A stretch of DNA of 64,000 bases from Narthecium ossifragum (Eukaryota > Streptophyta > Magnoliopsida > Dioscoreales > Nartheciaceae). The stretch covers positions 20,698,492 through 20,762,491 of the forward strand of contig OY986971.1 of assembly GCA_963920575.1 (NCBI GenBank), read 5' to 3'. A program made the translations under genes and the position numbers. The notes beneath the pieces are model-generated. The model saw only the letters and a list, made by a program, of their open reading frames with translations. It searched no databases and was not told the DNA's origin. Positions within the stretch are counted from its first letter, which is position 1; every line of letters starts with the position of its first letter. Below are positions 9,937 through 21,364 of the stretch, piece after piece.

Positions 9937-10192
9937 TCAACCTATCGATTAGATTGTAGTGTTGAGACTTATCTGTCTCAACTAATCTTCGACACAATTC
10001 AGAAATAGTTGACATATTCTAAAACCTCGCATCATGACAAACTATATCAACCTTATAATGCTCCAATTGACTTCTTAAATAGCGCAATTCTTGTTCACTG
10101 AAATAAATAGGATAAAACTTCTCAACAAGACTGTAAATCTGATCAACCTCAAATAACTTAAAGTTGTTTTTAGGAGGGACTGAACATAACTA
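9937..10192 (-). pseudogene. hAT (DUF4371-type) transposase piece, upstream half
   Basis: The minus strand reads FKLFEVDQIYSLVEKFYPIY, LRYLRSQLEHYKVDIVCHDA, a stop, then STISELCRRLVETDKSQHYN-LIDR. This is the sequence immediately before the dimerisation motif in TTF-type hAT transposases. It joins 3003-3160 in frame once the Gypsy-type element and one copy of TCAAC are removed. Confidence 0.78.
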
Positions 10193-10195
10193 ATA

Positions 10196-11335
10196 ATAAA
10201 AAATCCATTAAAAACCCTTAGTTCAGTTTAGTACACTAAACTATAGTACTAAACTATAGTTAGAGAGGATGAAAAATCATCGATTCAGCTTTCAAACGAT
10301 GTCCAATATGAAATTAAACTTGGGCTGATGTAGATTAACATACTAGGAACATGCTGACCAAGAATTGGGTCAATATTAAATCTCCCGAAAATCACTAATC
10401 AAACCACTAATTACTATCTCGTCGCAGGCTCGAAGAAAACTCACCACAAATGGTGGAAAACTTCAAAAATTATGCAACTAGGTGCAATTGAAAGTAGATC
10501 CACTGATCTACAACAGTCTTGTTAATGATCAGATGAGATCATACACGTACGAATCAGGAAACCAGATAGAACGGCTCAGTTCAGATGAAGAACAGAGCTT
10601 CATCTAATAAAAATACAAATCAATCCATTCCAAACTCAAGACAGTAATTAAACTACCATAGGAGCATCGTTTAGCAAGAATAAAATCAAGAGATTAATGG
10701 TTCAAACACTTAATTACACTTAAACAAGGTCCTAGGTCAAGAACCCTACCTCTGCTAAGCTAATCTACTGTTAATCCAGCTGAGGATAGCTTCCTCCTCG
10801 TTGTCGTTGTCTCCAGCACCGAGAAGCCACCGGAGTCCTCTCACACCCGCAGCCGTTGCCAGAGAAGAAGAAGAGCCACTGCGGGAGAAAAAGAAGGGAA
10901 GGAAGAAGAAGGGAGGCCCTCGCCGTGGCCGCCTCCAGATTGCCGGAGCTCCCTCTCTCACCGTCTCACTCGCATCGGGAAGGAAGAGGATAAGGAGAAC
11001 TGCGGGGACGGGGGGGGGGGGGGTAAGGAAACAAGAAGAAGAGGAAAAAGAAGAGCAAGAAGAACAGGGGAGGGGGGGTTTATCGGGTCTGAACGGACAT
11101 GCTATAGTGTCTGAACCGACCTAGGGTTCTAGCAAACATGTACATGATTCAAAGGGGCAGTGTGTGCACCATGCATGTGTGAAACCGACGGACAAAGTAT
11201 AATTTACTAAATTGCCCTTGGGGTTCCAAGACAACAATGCGATCACCCGATCGCGCTTGATGCGAAACAAACCCAACCGGATCCACGGGCCCGACCTACG
11301 TGGTCGAACCAGGTATAGACATACATGTCCTCACA
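10196..11335 (+). mobile_element. 5'-truncated LTR remnant, same family as 18098-20918
   Basis: The order of blocks matches the solo LTR at 18098-20918: the CCCTACCT...GCTAATC block, a GC-rich exon-like block, the TTTACTAAATTGCCCTTGGGG block and the end ACCTACGTGGTCGAACCAGG...CCTCACA. A poly-G tract occurs at about 11010-11022. The left part is missing, being truncated against the hAT remnant. Open frames here are not conserved between the two copies. Confidence 0.6.
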
Positions 11336-11537
11336 TAACCTTTTGAGATTACATGATACAACATCCCATAAGTGTTGGGCAATTGTTAGCAAATAAGGGA
11401 TGAGTTCACAGTCTAGAGCACCAACCATTTCCCCCAGTGCAATAAATCCCCACTAGCACGTTCGGCTGGATTACACAGAACGGCAAGGATATGGTGCATA
11501 CATATCTGCATAAAGGCATTTGGTAAAGAAAGTTGTT
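11336..11537. other. Unassigned sequence left of the solo Copia LTR
   Basis: No gene or element was recognised. The target duplication ACATG of the following LTR begins at 11538. Confidence 0.3.
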
Positions 11538-11542
11538 ACATG

Positions 11543-12450
11543 TGAAGGTCTAATAGGGGGTTGGTCTTGGGTCTTATAAAAGAAAATCGATGATGGAAAT
11601 TTAGAGAGGATGAGTCTAATTAAACCGTATGCTTGTAAATGAATAGAGTATAAAATAAAGCAAGTAAATGAAGAATAAAAGATGAGTTAGAGAGATTGCA
11701 TCAAATTTTTATAGTGGTTCGGCCAACCTTGCCCACGTCCACTTCACTCAAGGGTCCTCCTTGAGTTTCCACTACTTGCAAGACCTCTTACAAGATTTCC
11801 ACCAAGCTTACGGGTGCTTGGCAACTTATCCACCAAGCTTATGGATGCTTTGCAACCTTATAATCTCTCCAACTCACTATTGGATCTCTCTCTCAAAGTC
11901 GACTTCACAACTTGAAGTAGTTTTACAAAATTAAGCTCACAAATAAAAAGGATAAACTTGCTACAAAGATTTTCCAATGATCCCTTAGCTCCCCCTTGGC
12001 CCCTCCTTGGCACCTTGCAAGTTTGCCGCATCTCCCCTTTTATAGTTGAGTTCCAAAGCCCTCCAAATAGCATTCCAACGGCTATTTTCTGCTTATGCAA
12101 TGGTTCTTTAACGGCTAATTTCCTGACTGGCGGTCGACCGTAGCATCGTCCGTCATATCGTCCGTCGCGTTTAAAACTCAACCTTCTAGCTTCACGGTCG
12201 ACCTTCAATATCCCGCGGTCGACCGTCAGCCTCTGTTCTGAAAATGATACTCAAGGGTCGATGTACCGATCGACCGTCGCTCTTCACATTGTCTGCGGTC
12301 GATTCACCGATCGACCGCCGCATCATCCGCGAGTACAAATACTTATAGATATGAAATTTAAAGCTTCCAATTTAAGGGATATTAATATTCAAACTATGTT
12401 TTATCATTATACATAATTTGACATCATCAAAATAATATTAGGACTAACAA
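11543..12450 (-). mobile_element. Solo LTR of a Copia (SIRE/Maximus-like) element
   Basis: On the minus strand it starts TGTTAGTCCTAATATTATTT and ends GACCTTCA (908 bp, TG...CA). It is flanked by a perfect 5-bp duplication, ACATG (11538-11542 and 12451-12455). The TGATGATGTCAA stretch near the start and the GGTTCGGCCAACC block near 11719 are typical of SIRE-type LTRs. No internal sequence remains, consistent with LTR-LTR recombination. Confidence 0.8.
12131..12317. promoter_or_regulatory. Cluster of CGGTCGACCG-type palindromes in the solo Copia LTR
   Basis: CGGTCGACCG or close variants occur at 12131, 12195, 12216, 12267 and 12308, with partial copies at 12255 and 12297. They fall in the likely U3 part of this minus-strand LTR. 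A binding role is inferred. Confidence 0.4.
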
Positions 12451-12454
12451 CATG

Positions 12455-12936
12455 ATCACAAGATACAGTAGAAAACTGAGATTAAGCTAGACTAAAAGAT
12501 GAAAGGTGAACCTCAAGGGGAATATCAATGCAATAACCTTCAGATTTCAACCTTAACCATAACCACAACCATCAAACCTAAATAACAATTGCTTTACAGA
12601 TCCTTCTTTGTAAATCCTACCTACTAATACTCTAAGGGCTTGTTTGGCGCCGCCCCATCCCGGTAGATCCGCGGGATGGGGGGAAGCTGTTATAGGATCA
12701 CAAGATACAGTAGAAAACTGAGATTAAGCTAGACTAAAAGATGAAAGGTGAACCTCAAGGGGAATATCATTGCAATAACCTCCAGATTTCAACCTTAACC
12801 ATAACCACAACCATCAAACCTAAATAACAATTGCTTTACATATCCTTCTTTGTAAATCCTACCTACTAATACTCTAAGGGCTTGTTTGGCGCCGCCCCAT
12901 CCCGGCGGATCTGTGGGATGGGGGGACGCACGGATC
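12455..12936 (+). repeat. Tandem duplication, two 241-bp units
   Basis: The segment beginning GATCACAAGATACAGTAG at 12455 recurs at 12696 with only a few changes. Each unit ends in a GGGCTTGTTTGGCGCCGCCC block that looks like a MITE end. Confidence 0.75.
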
Positions 12937-13486
12937 CCGCGGAGCGCGTTTGGATCTCGCACAGGCGCGGGATCCGCCCCCGTGGATACCGTCCCACGGG
13001 TTTAGCGGATCCCATGGCCTCCAAAAAGGCTCTAAATAGTTGCATTTGTTGTATCCTGGGTTAAAAGCTATGGAACAATAACATCATAAACAAATCCAGG
13101 TAAAAAAGGTAATTAATAGTACCTCTAGAGAGTTTGTCACGGAGCAGTCATGCAGGGAGTGAGCAATACGCGGAAGCAATGATGTTATGCAAGCCGAAGG
13201 AGCCGATCTTCGTGTTCTACATATTTGAGAACAATGTCTGTAACTTCTCTGTGCCTAGACATCATAAACTCGCATGTATTCCTGAACAAAAATAATAGTG
13301 CAATTTGCCAAACAACATCGACTTAGTGATACTCTCCTTCCCCTCATTTCACATCCCTCATTTTGCAAGAAACATATCATTTCACCACAATCAAATCCAT
13401 AAACATGATTGAAGTTATCATTTGGTCAATAAATGTACAATGAAGAACGAAAAGTGAAAAGGTAAAGAAAATTGGAATACAACGAT
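12937..13486. other. Unassigned sequence
   Basis: It holds a GC-rich stretch continuing the duplicated MITE-like end (to about 13020) and then AT-rich sequence. No coding frame or terminal repeat could be supported. Confidence 0.3.
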
Positions 13487-13489
13487 TTA

Positions 13490-14239
13490 GCCTACGATTT
13501 GGCATGGGAATAAGAGGGTTATTCCACCCTTATTTCCTTTATCAAAACACCATTGGATTAGTAAGAGAAATAGGGCGGGATAAAATCCTAAACTCAGGTT
13601 TACTAATCCACCAAGTTATTCCCACTTTTGGAGTTGGGGTCGAGGTGAGAATTGAGAATTTTGTTAAATAATTAATTAAATTTTGATTTTATCTTTACAT
13701 AAATATGAGTAGAAAAATTATTTTAATTTTATTACATCACGATTCCGGATACATATGATACGAATCTCGACCCACATATGTATGACATAATTGAGTTACG
13801 AATCTTAATGCTAATTGGTACAACATGAGAGGTATGATTAAATTAGATTAATATATTATTTTTTAAAAAATATGATATAATCGAGAATATCTATTATATT
13901 TTATATATTGTATTGTATAGTATATAATAATTTTTATATATTATGATATATTATATAGTATTTTGTATTATTTAGTATGTATTATATGTTATAGTATATT
14001 TTATATTTATTATAATATATTTTGTGGCACAAATATCGATACATCTACACACTGAAAAATATAATCAAATATATAAATGAAAACCTTAATACTCATAAAA
14101 TTAAAAATATAAACAAAAATGTAAACTATATCTATCCCTATTCCACCTTTTACATCCAAACGTTTTTTTCCTATCCCATTTGTCCTATCCCAAAATTCCC
14201 TTTAACCCGGAATAAACTATCCCCTAACCAAACGGCCCC
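13490..14239 (+). mobile_element. AT-rich MITE, Harbinger/Tourist-like
   Basis: The ends GCCTACGATTTGG and (reverse) GGGGCCGTTTGG are imperfect inverted repeats flanked by TTA on both sides (13487-13489 and 14240-14242), the usual Harbinger target. The interior is very AT-rich. A second copy lies in reverse orientation at 54830-55440. Confidence 0.6.
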
Positions 14240-14926
14240 TTAAAAGGCCAAATAAGTTAACATCATTCTCCAATATCTCCTATGTGTTAGTCGACAACAA
14301 GACTAATTAATTATCCTCCATCACGCAAGGTTTTTATTACACATAGGGTCATTTTTATCATCAACTTGAGAAGTTTGAATTATGATACTCGATATGTGAA
14401 CCTAGAGGTGTCAAACGTGTCGTGCCATGTCGGCCCGACCTATGAAATTGAGGCCCATACCGTGCTCGTGCTCGTGCCGTGTCGGCCCACCAAACCAACA
14501 TGCCCGTGCTCGTGCCGGCCCAAGAAGTCCAACTCCAAACCCAGCCCGGCCCCCGGCCCATGCACTAACGTGCCCATGCCGCCCACGTGCCCCCGTATTA
14601 TGGGCCAAGCCTCCCAAAAAATAGAAAAAATGGAAAAAAGGAGAACAAAATATAAACAAAATATTTTTTCATTGATAACTTTCAATACATACATAGATAA
14701 AGGCTAGTAGGGCACCATTACACGGTAAAGACCGGGTATTCCAACTTAACTGGCCGCCCTAGGCCTATAGGGAACCTGGGCGGCGATGGAGGACACAGGG
14801 GGGACATCGGTGGCGATGGTGGAAGGCCATAGGGGCCGGAGCATAGGATCGGATAGGTCCGAAGGTGACCTAAGAGGGCATCAGAGGGGGTATAATCGAA
14901 GGCCAGCCCATGAGCACCATAGGAGT

Positions 14927-15076
14927 GCACCACGTCATGCGGAGGGCCGGGGGAGGGCACCACGTCAAGGAGAGGGTCGGGGGAGGCCACCACGTCAGGC
15001 AGAGGGTCGGCGGAGGGCACCAGGGCAGGCGGAGGGCTAGCGAAGGGCACCATGGCAAGGGGAAGGCTGGAGTAGG
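14927..15076 (+). repeat. 30-bp minisatellite, five units
   Basis: Units start GCACCACGTCA or CCACCACGTCA and end GGGGGAGG. Exact 30-bp spacing keeps several frames open on both strands, which explains the proline-rich and glycine/arginine-rich ORFs seen here. Confidence 0.8.
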
Positions 15077-15447
15077 GCTGGAGGAGGACCATACACGCAG
15101 TAGGAAACCAAAGAAGACCATTTAAGCCGGAGAAGATTACCCTGGACACTTGGTGGAACACAGCTGTGACCATAGAGGTCGCAGGAAGGCCGGAAGAGGA
15201 CTGAGGCGGGCGAGGGCGAGGTCGTCATCAGACAGGAGCCCTGCGACGAGGCTGGAGGGACACAAGAGAGCGGCTTCGGTGAGGCAGAGGCAGCGGATCA
15301 AGGCTGTCGAGGGCCTCACAACAACGACACAAATAGCATGCGGTCGCGGGGACGCAAGAAGGCCATTGCTAAGGGCCGATGAAGGAGGAGGGATCCGAGG
15401 ATTCCGAGCCAGGGGCTGGAGGCGAAGGCGTCGGGTGTCAGCCGGCT

Positions 15448-16095
15448 GAAAGAGAGAGATAGAGGAGAGGGGGTTTAAAAAGAGAGAGGAGTGGAAGTGA
15501 GGGAAGAAGTGGGTGAAAAAAACTTACCGTCGGTGTCGGGGAGGTAGCTGGAGGGTAGATTCAAGGGCATCGGGACGTCGGCCGTCGGGGAGGTAGTCAG
15601 AGAGCTGGGGAGGTGGCCGAAGAGCAGATCCGAGGCTTTCGAGGGTGGGGGAGGTCGGTGGAGGGTGGTTACGGCGGTTGCAGGTCTGGATGGATAGGTG
15701 GAGGTCGGGCCTCGGCCACCCTGAAAGAGAGAGACGAGGGGGGGGGGGGGGGGTTACAAAGGGGAGAGGAGAGGAAGTAAGAGAAGAAGTGGGTGGAAAA
15801 AAAACTTATGGTAGCCGGAGGGAAGATTCGAGGGCGTCGGGACGTCGGCCGTCTGGGAGGTAGCCGGAGAGCTGGGGAGGTGGCCGGAGAGGAGATCCGA
15901 GGCTTCTGAGGGCGGGGGAGGTCGGTAGAGGGTGGTGACGGCGGTTGCTGGTCCGGATGGACCGGTGGAGGTCGGGCCTTGGCGGGCCTGAAAGAGAGAG
16001 ACAAGGGGGGGTTAAAAAGGGGAGAGTTAACCGGGGTGAAAAAGTGGTCGCCGGTCGGGGTTAAAAAGGGGAGAGGTGAGAGAAAAGTGGAGGGG
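15448..16095 (+). repeat. Tandem repeat with ~270-bp units
   Basis: GAAAGAGAGAGA begins units at 15448, 15723 and 15990 (275 and 267 bp apart; the third is partial). Each full unit carries the GGGACGTCGGCCGTC and GAGATCCGAGGCTT-like blocks. Confidence 0.8.
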
Positions 16096-16130
16096 AAAAA
16101 AAAGAAATTTTTTTTAGGGAAAGTAAAAAG

Positions 16131-17038
16131 TGATTTTTAAAATTCAAATTATTTTGAATGAGTGGCTCACATTAGAAGCTGTTGTTTTAATAAGAATTTT
16201 GAATTTGAAATTTGAATCACAGTAGAATGTACATTGTACATACCTCATAAATTATTGATATATTAAATTATTCATCATTGTTGATATCTAAATTCTGGTA
16301 ATCTTCTGCAATATCATCACCGATATTTTGAATTCTGTATGTCTATCTCATTGGATCTTGTATTCAGCATGGTTTTAATAAAACGAAATCAACCAACAAT
16401 TAATGGAAACCCAGTTAAAAAAATCCAATATTCTTCCACTTGGGTAACATTTATTGCAGTTATTTTAAAATATTTTATTTTCCAAAATAATTCTCGGCTT
16501 GAACAAAGTAAACAAAAGGGTGGCCACCTAAAAACAACCAACATCCGAGATTGCACCTCAAACACGATTCCGTCTAATAGGGTCATTATCTTTGAACAAT
16601 GGCAGTCGTTATACCCTTTATTGATATAAAACCAATCTATGATTACAAAAGACAACTCCTCTATCGACATGAATCAAGATGTCGTAGTGTAGCAAGAAAA
16701 TAGCATTCGTATGTGATCTTTCAACATGCTATTTTCTTTGTCGGTCCTCCAAATGATTTCTCTCAACTAAATGCTTTAACAATAAGCTTGAGAAATCTAT
16801 TTGCTTCAACAATAAGCATGTATGTCTCCTATGCTCAATAAAGATGCTATAGAGATATACCCAAATTGACATAAATAGTCCTACTTAAAGACATGCTCCA
16901 AGTCTTAAGATTTTATACATCATGGCATGTCATCAATACAATATGCACATGAAATACAGAAAGTAATGATAGATTATCATTAGCAATATTAGAAAACCAT
17001 CAAATAGATGTATCACATAAGCAGTGGGTCCAAAGAGT
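16131..17038 (-). mobile_element. Probable 3' non-coding/LTR remnant of a Copia element
   Basis: Lies directly downstream (minus strand) of the Copia RNase H end at 17039. It is AT-rich, without conserved coding. LTR boundaries could not be set. Confidence 0.35.
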
Positions 17039-17520
17039 TCATAAAGCATAATAACAAAATAAAAAAAAAAACTCCTGTGAACCAAGTACATCAAAAGACC
17101 CCAAAATACCCATGTTCTTAACATGTCTAATGAAATTAACAAGTCTTACTCGCTTGGTTAAAGAATCAGCAAGCATTGAGTCTGTATCAATGTGCTCAAC
17201 AACTATGTCTCGTTTCTTGACTAGGTCTCTGATTGTTAAATACTTTATTTCCATATGCTTAAAAGCGTTTGAATTTTTATTATTATTGGAGAAGAAAATT
17301 GCTGCACTATTATCACAATATATAGTCTAGCGGTTTAGAAATGGAATCAATGACCATAAGCTCTGAAATAAAATTCTTCAACCATATAGCTTGTGTAGCA
17401 GCTCCATAACAAGCAACAAATTCAACCTAAAGAGTCTGCTTAACACTCTTCCATGATATATCTCCTCCTGCCATCATAAAAATATACCTAGAAGTAGATC
17501 TTAGAGGGAACTTGACATGG
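17039..17520 (-). pseudogene. Copia polyprotein C-terminus (RNase H), broken
   Basis: The minus strand reads SSRYIFMMAGGDISWKSVKQ, then EFVACYGAATQAIWLKNFIS, then CDNSAAIFFSNNN, then KHMEIKYLTIRDLVKKRD and the closing DSMLADSLTK. This is the ordered RNase H end of a Copia polyprotein. In-frame stops (after KQTL and after the PLDYIL stretch) and a frameshift disable it. RT and integrase are absent here. Confidence 0.8.
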
Positions 17521-17961
17521 TGATTTCTGTTCAAGCATCATCAATTAGGTTGAACATACACATGGGGAGTTGAATTGTTTCAGAAACTAGCAGCATAACT
17601 TGAAACATACTAAAAGCATTTGGTTAAAGTTTATATAGAAGTGTACAATTTTATGATCAACTCCAGAAAATTCAAATAATGGACTTCTTGAGGCAAATGG
17701 AAGCTAATTGGAGGAGCATTCACAATGAAGATGCTGAGTAATGGGAAAGCTTATTACTTGAAACTAAAGCTAATCATGCAAGAAGAGATGCAATTCAAGT
17801 TGCTGATAGTGGAGTCAAGAAAAAGATGGGCTTTTGGTAAGCTTGATAGATCTACGAAGACTCAAGTTCCTTCACATACTACCCTAAGGTCCCTAACCAA
17901 GGCAGTAGGCATCAGCAACACGCCTTGGTCGATCAAAAAATGATCTACCCTGACCAGAGAT

Positions 17962-18010
<49 letters not shown>

Positions 18011-18092
18011 AGAGACGATCTTCAGTTCTTCCGATGATGGTTGAAGACGGGCGACGACCTCACACGATCACACCGTCGCACGGGTCTCGGGG
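17521..18092. other. Unassigned sequence with a GA microsatellite
   Basis: A (GA)n tract spans about 17966-18006. The rest shows no recognisable domain; short frames around 17700-17940 resemble nothing I know. Confidence 0.35.
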
Positions 18093-19259
18093 ACAAGTGT
18101 CACACCCCGACCCTAGAAACCCATCGGTCCGGGGCGTGAGGGATCCAAATCTATTCAATCCATCTGTAACACATTTTATAATAAAATAATATATCTAAAT
18201 TAAACATTGATTTAGGGTCAAAACTGTAATCTCTAATATAAGACAAGATTTTGATACAAAATTGATCCTCAAAGGTATATGTATAACTATCTCAAAAATC
18301 CTCACATAAGGAAATTATACATTTATATAATTTAACAGGAAAACTAAACCCCAAGTCTTCAAACACCTCCAGAAGTCGACGCGTCACAAAAAGTCCGTCC
18401 GACTGGTGTTACGGAAGAAGAGCTGACACATGTACTTGTAAAACGTAGTCCGAGTAGGAGTGAACGATAAGCTCAGCATGATTATATTTTACGTCACCCT
18501 GAAATGAAAGGGAATAGTAAAGTCCCAGGTTCCACCCCATCTCTAGGGGAAAACTCACGTTACGTATACCGCCTATCCCAGGGCATGCACTCTGATGACC
18601 TCTACTGTTAACAGTCGTCCCTCTCAACAATCAGTCTGAAACAATAGAGCGTAGGACACAGGGTGACACGTAACTTCCCCTACTGAACTGAGACTGGAAC
18701 CTAAGACGACCTCTACATCTCAATTAGAGTAATTTCAGTCAACTAGACAATAATCTCGATAACATCAAATTATCATAACAATTTAGTTCTAGACCTTGCT
18801 ACCAAGCCTCAGTCCTACGGCTAGATCTGAGCTGCCTGAGCCCTCGGATCGGCGATCAACCCATCGCTCACGTTTAAACTAGAATGCATCTAATGTAATC
18901 AATTATATGTATGCTCACATGCACATAATTAATATTTTCAGGCATGCAATATTATGCCAAAAGAATAATATATAGGGCTAGGCGCAACATACAGCTCGCC
19001 AAGGGGTGAACATAGTATGGGTCTAGATAAAGCGGATAATTAGGGGCAATAGGCCTACAAGTCTCCACGAGACTAAACAAACAATCTAGACTAACAATCA
19101 ATAAAGATTTCGGCATTATGACGGCATCCACGAGCCGTCAACTGAAATTCTACAAAGGAGATACAACCCTAGCTAACAGACAATCTAGCAATTTAATATT
19201 TTATTCTACACAACCCAAGGGGGCGTGACTCTTCTGGTTCAACCACAAGTCTCACATAG

Positions 19260-19262
<3 letters not shown>

Positions 19263-19298
<36 letters not shown>
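19263..19298 (+). repeat. (AT)n microsatellite
   Basis: About 18 AT repeats directly before the Helitron-like insert. Confidence 0.95.
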
Positions 19299-19300
<2 letters not shown>

Positions 19301-19555
19301 TCCTTATATAGGAACATGGTTATAAGTTAACCTTTGCTTGTCCTACGTGGATCCTACATGAGAGGGTTAGTCCTATGTGGAGTCTATGTGGAGCCTACGG
19401 AGAGGGGGAAGTTAGTGGGGGAGGTGGTTAATGGGGATGAGGGGGAAGTTAACATGGAAGTTAGTAGGGGTTGAGGGGTGGGTGGTTAACAAGGAAGTTA
19501 ACATGGAAGTTAGGGGGTGGGTGATTACCGTGCCAGGTGTCACGGGGGCCCGCTA

Positions 19556-19556
<1 letters not shown>
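19301..19556 (+). mobile_element. Short Helitron-like insert
   Basis: Begins TCCTTATATAGG after an A and ends GCCCGCTAG before a T, fitting A|TC...CTAG|T. About 13 bp before CTAG is CCGTG-CCAGGTGT-CACGG, a 5-bp stem. It lies between two TA tracts that were probably one. The start could instead be 19298. Confidence 0.5.

Positions 19557-19618
<62 letters not shown>
19557..19618 (+). repeat. (TA)n microsatellite
   Basis: About 30 TA repeats directly after the Helitron-like insert. Confidence 0.95.
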
Positions 19619-19620
<2 letters not shown>

Positions 19621-20918
19621 GATTGGAAAGCTCGAATTATCGAATTGAAACTAACGATACTATTAACTTTAAAAATTTCTAACTTTCAATCTAAACATCC
19701 GATTGATGTGAAACTTGATATGCCTATTCACTGATATACCCCGAATCACATATCCAAAAATTGGATCAATTGGATGAAAATAAATCAACAAAAACCTATA
19801 ATTTTGATTTAAAATCAAATTTGATAAAACACTCAAAATCCATTCGAAAATTTCTTGAATTAAAACCAAAATTTGCAGATCAACCCTAAAGGTCACTGAA
19901 ATAATCATATCCAAAAATAAAATTAATTGGATAACGAAATTCCAGTTAATTTCTCCAATTAAGCTCACTTCTCTGTTCTGGATAGTCCAACCATTTAATT
20001 CACGAAAACTCGTACATAAATCCGAAAAAAATGAAATCACTTGGAATTGAAACTTAACTCAGAGATCTACAATTTGCATGTTGAAGATCAACTGAGATCA
20101 TGCACGTACAACTCTGTGATCAAGCTGAAACATAGATGTTCTAATTAAAACGGAAATTCGGAAATAAATGAAGGAAAAGTTGCTTAAATCCGGATTAAAT
20201 CCAACCAAAATCCAATCATACTTCAATAAGATATTAAGCATGCTTAGGAGCATCATCTAGCATAGATTAATCAAGTAATTAAGCAACCAATCTCCCTAGA
20301 ACACTAATCAAATGTTAAGTGAAGAATCCTACCTTTCTACGCTAATCCACGATTAATCCGGGATTAATCCATGTGGGGAAGGTGTAGATCAACTCCTCTC
20401 CTTGCTGGTAACCTCCTCAAGCCTGTGGAACAAGCTTCCCTCAATAATTGAAGCAAAACGGTGTAGAGAAGAAGAAAAGAAAAGAAACAGAGGAATTGGC
20501 GGGTATGTATACCAGCTGTGTTCGATCGATGACATAAAGCAGTGATCGGTTGGACTAGGTCGGTTTCGTACCTGCCAACTCAACGTCGGTGCCGACATAG
20601 AGTCCGATCGGTCGCTCCTTGGAGCGATCGATCGCTCTAGGGCCGCCAGCTGTCCAAAGGACAAGCTTTCGCGCCCGAGCTCGGATCTTTCGATCCCAAG
20701 CTCGCCTAAGATTCTAACATGCACATATATCATTTATAGAGCTGTGTGTGCACTATATGGGTGTGAAACTGACCGTCAAGATGTAATTTACCAAATTGCC
20801 CTTGGGGTCCAAAATCAATAATACGATCAAACAGATCGCGCACAACGAGGAAATAGGGCAGCATGGCATGACTCCCGATCTACGTGGTTGAGCCAGGTTA
20901 GAAGAACGGGTTCTCACA

Positions 20919-21356
20919 ATAAGGATAGGTTGCATTGCGGGCCGGAGGCAGCGGCAGAGTCACGGAGAGCTCCTCTAACCTCAGTTGCGGAGAGCGCCTC
21001 ACCCTCAACCGCCTCTACTTGATGATCGGGATATGAGAAGTGAGATTGTGAGGTTATAACTTGACTAACCCTATCCATCCTAGCCATAAGATCTAATTTA
21101 ACGGTCTAAATCTAATAGTGGTTATTAGGTTATACGGGTCATGGGTTGCTAAACGGGTCACGGGTCAGTCGGGTTACCTGACTCAACCCGAACCTGACCC
21201 GTATATTGAACCGAACCCGCTAATTTCAGGTAGGGTCGGGTTGGCGGGTTTGAACCCGAACTGCCAGCCTAATGGTTAGCCACATCTGCTGTTTTATTGC
21301 GTTGGTAGGGTATTAATGTATCTTATGTCTTACTGAGTTGGCTACAAGTTATAGAG
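20919..21356. other. Spacer with hAT-like subterminal motifs
   Basis: No gene. From about 21136 to 21270 repeated CGGGTCACGGGTCAG / CTGACCCG motifs in both orientations resemble hAT subterminal sequence, without clear ends. Confidence 0.3.
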
Positions 21357-21364
21357 GTGCAATG

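Larger units (their letters stand above)
14403..16130. mobile_element. hAT-like non-autonomous element with GC-rich tandem repeats
   Basis: It starts with TAGAGGTGTCAAACG, a common hAT terminus, followed by GGCCC-rich subterminal sequence to about 14610. The body is GC-rich and built of tandem repeats (14927-15076 and 15448-16095). No right terminus was identified, so the end coordinate is approximate. Confidence 0.4.
18098..20918 (+). mobile_element. Solo LTR of a Gypsy (Tekay/Del-like) element
   Basis: It starts TGTCACACCCCGACCC, characteristic of large chromovirus LTRs, and ends GGGTTCTCACA. The flanks are ACAAG and ATAAG, a target duplication with one mismatch. A Helitron-like insert and two TA microsatellites enlarge it. 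A truncated relative lies at 10196-11335. Confidence 0.6.

Noticed and set aside
14718..15173. 151-codon proline-rich minus-strand frame
   Set aside because: It is produced by the 30-bp minisatellite and GC bias; no domain is seen.
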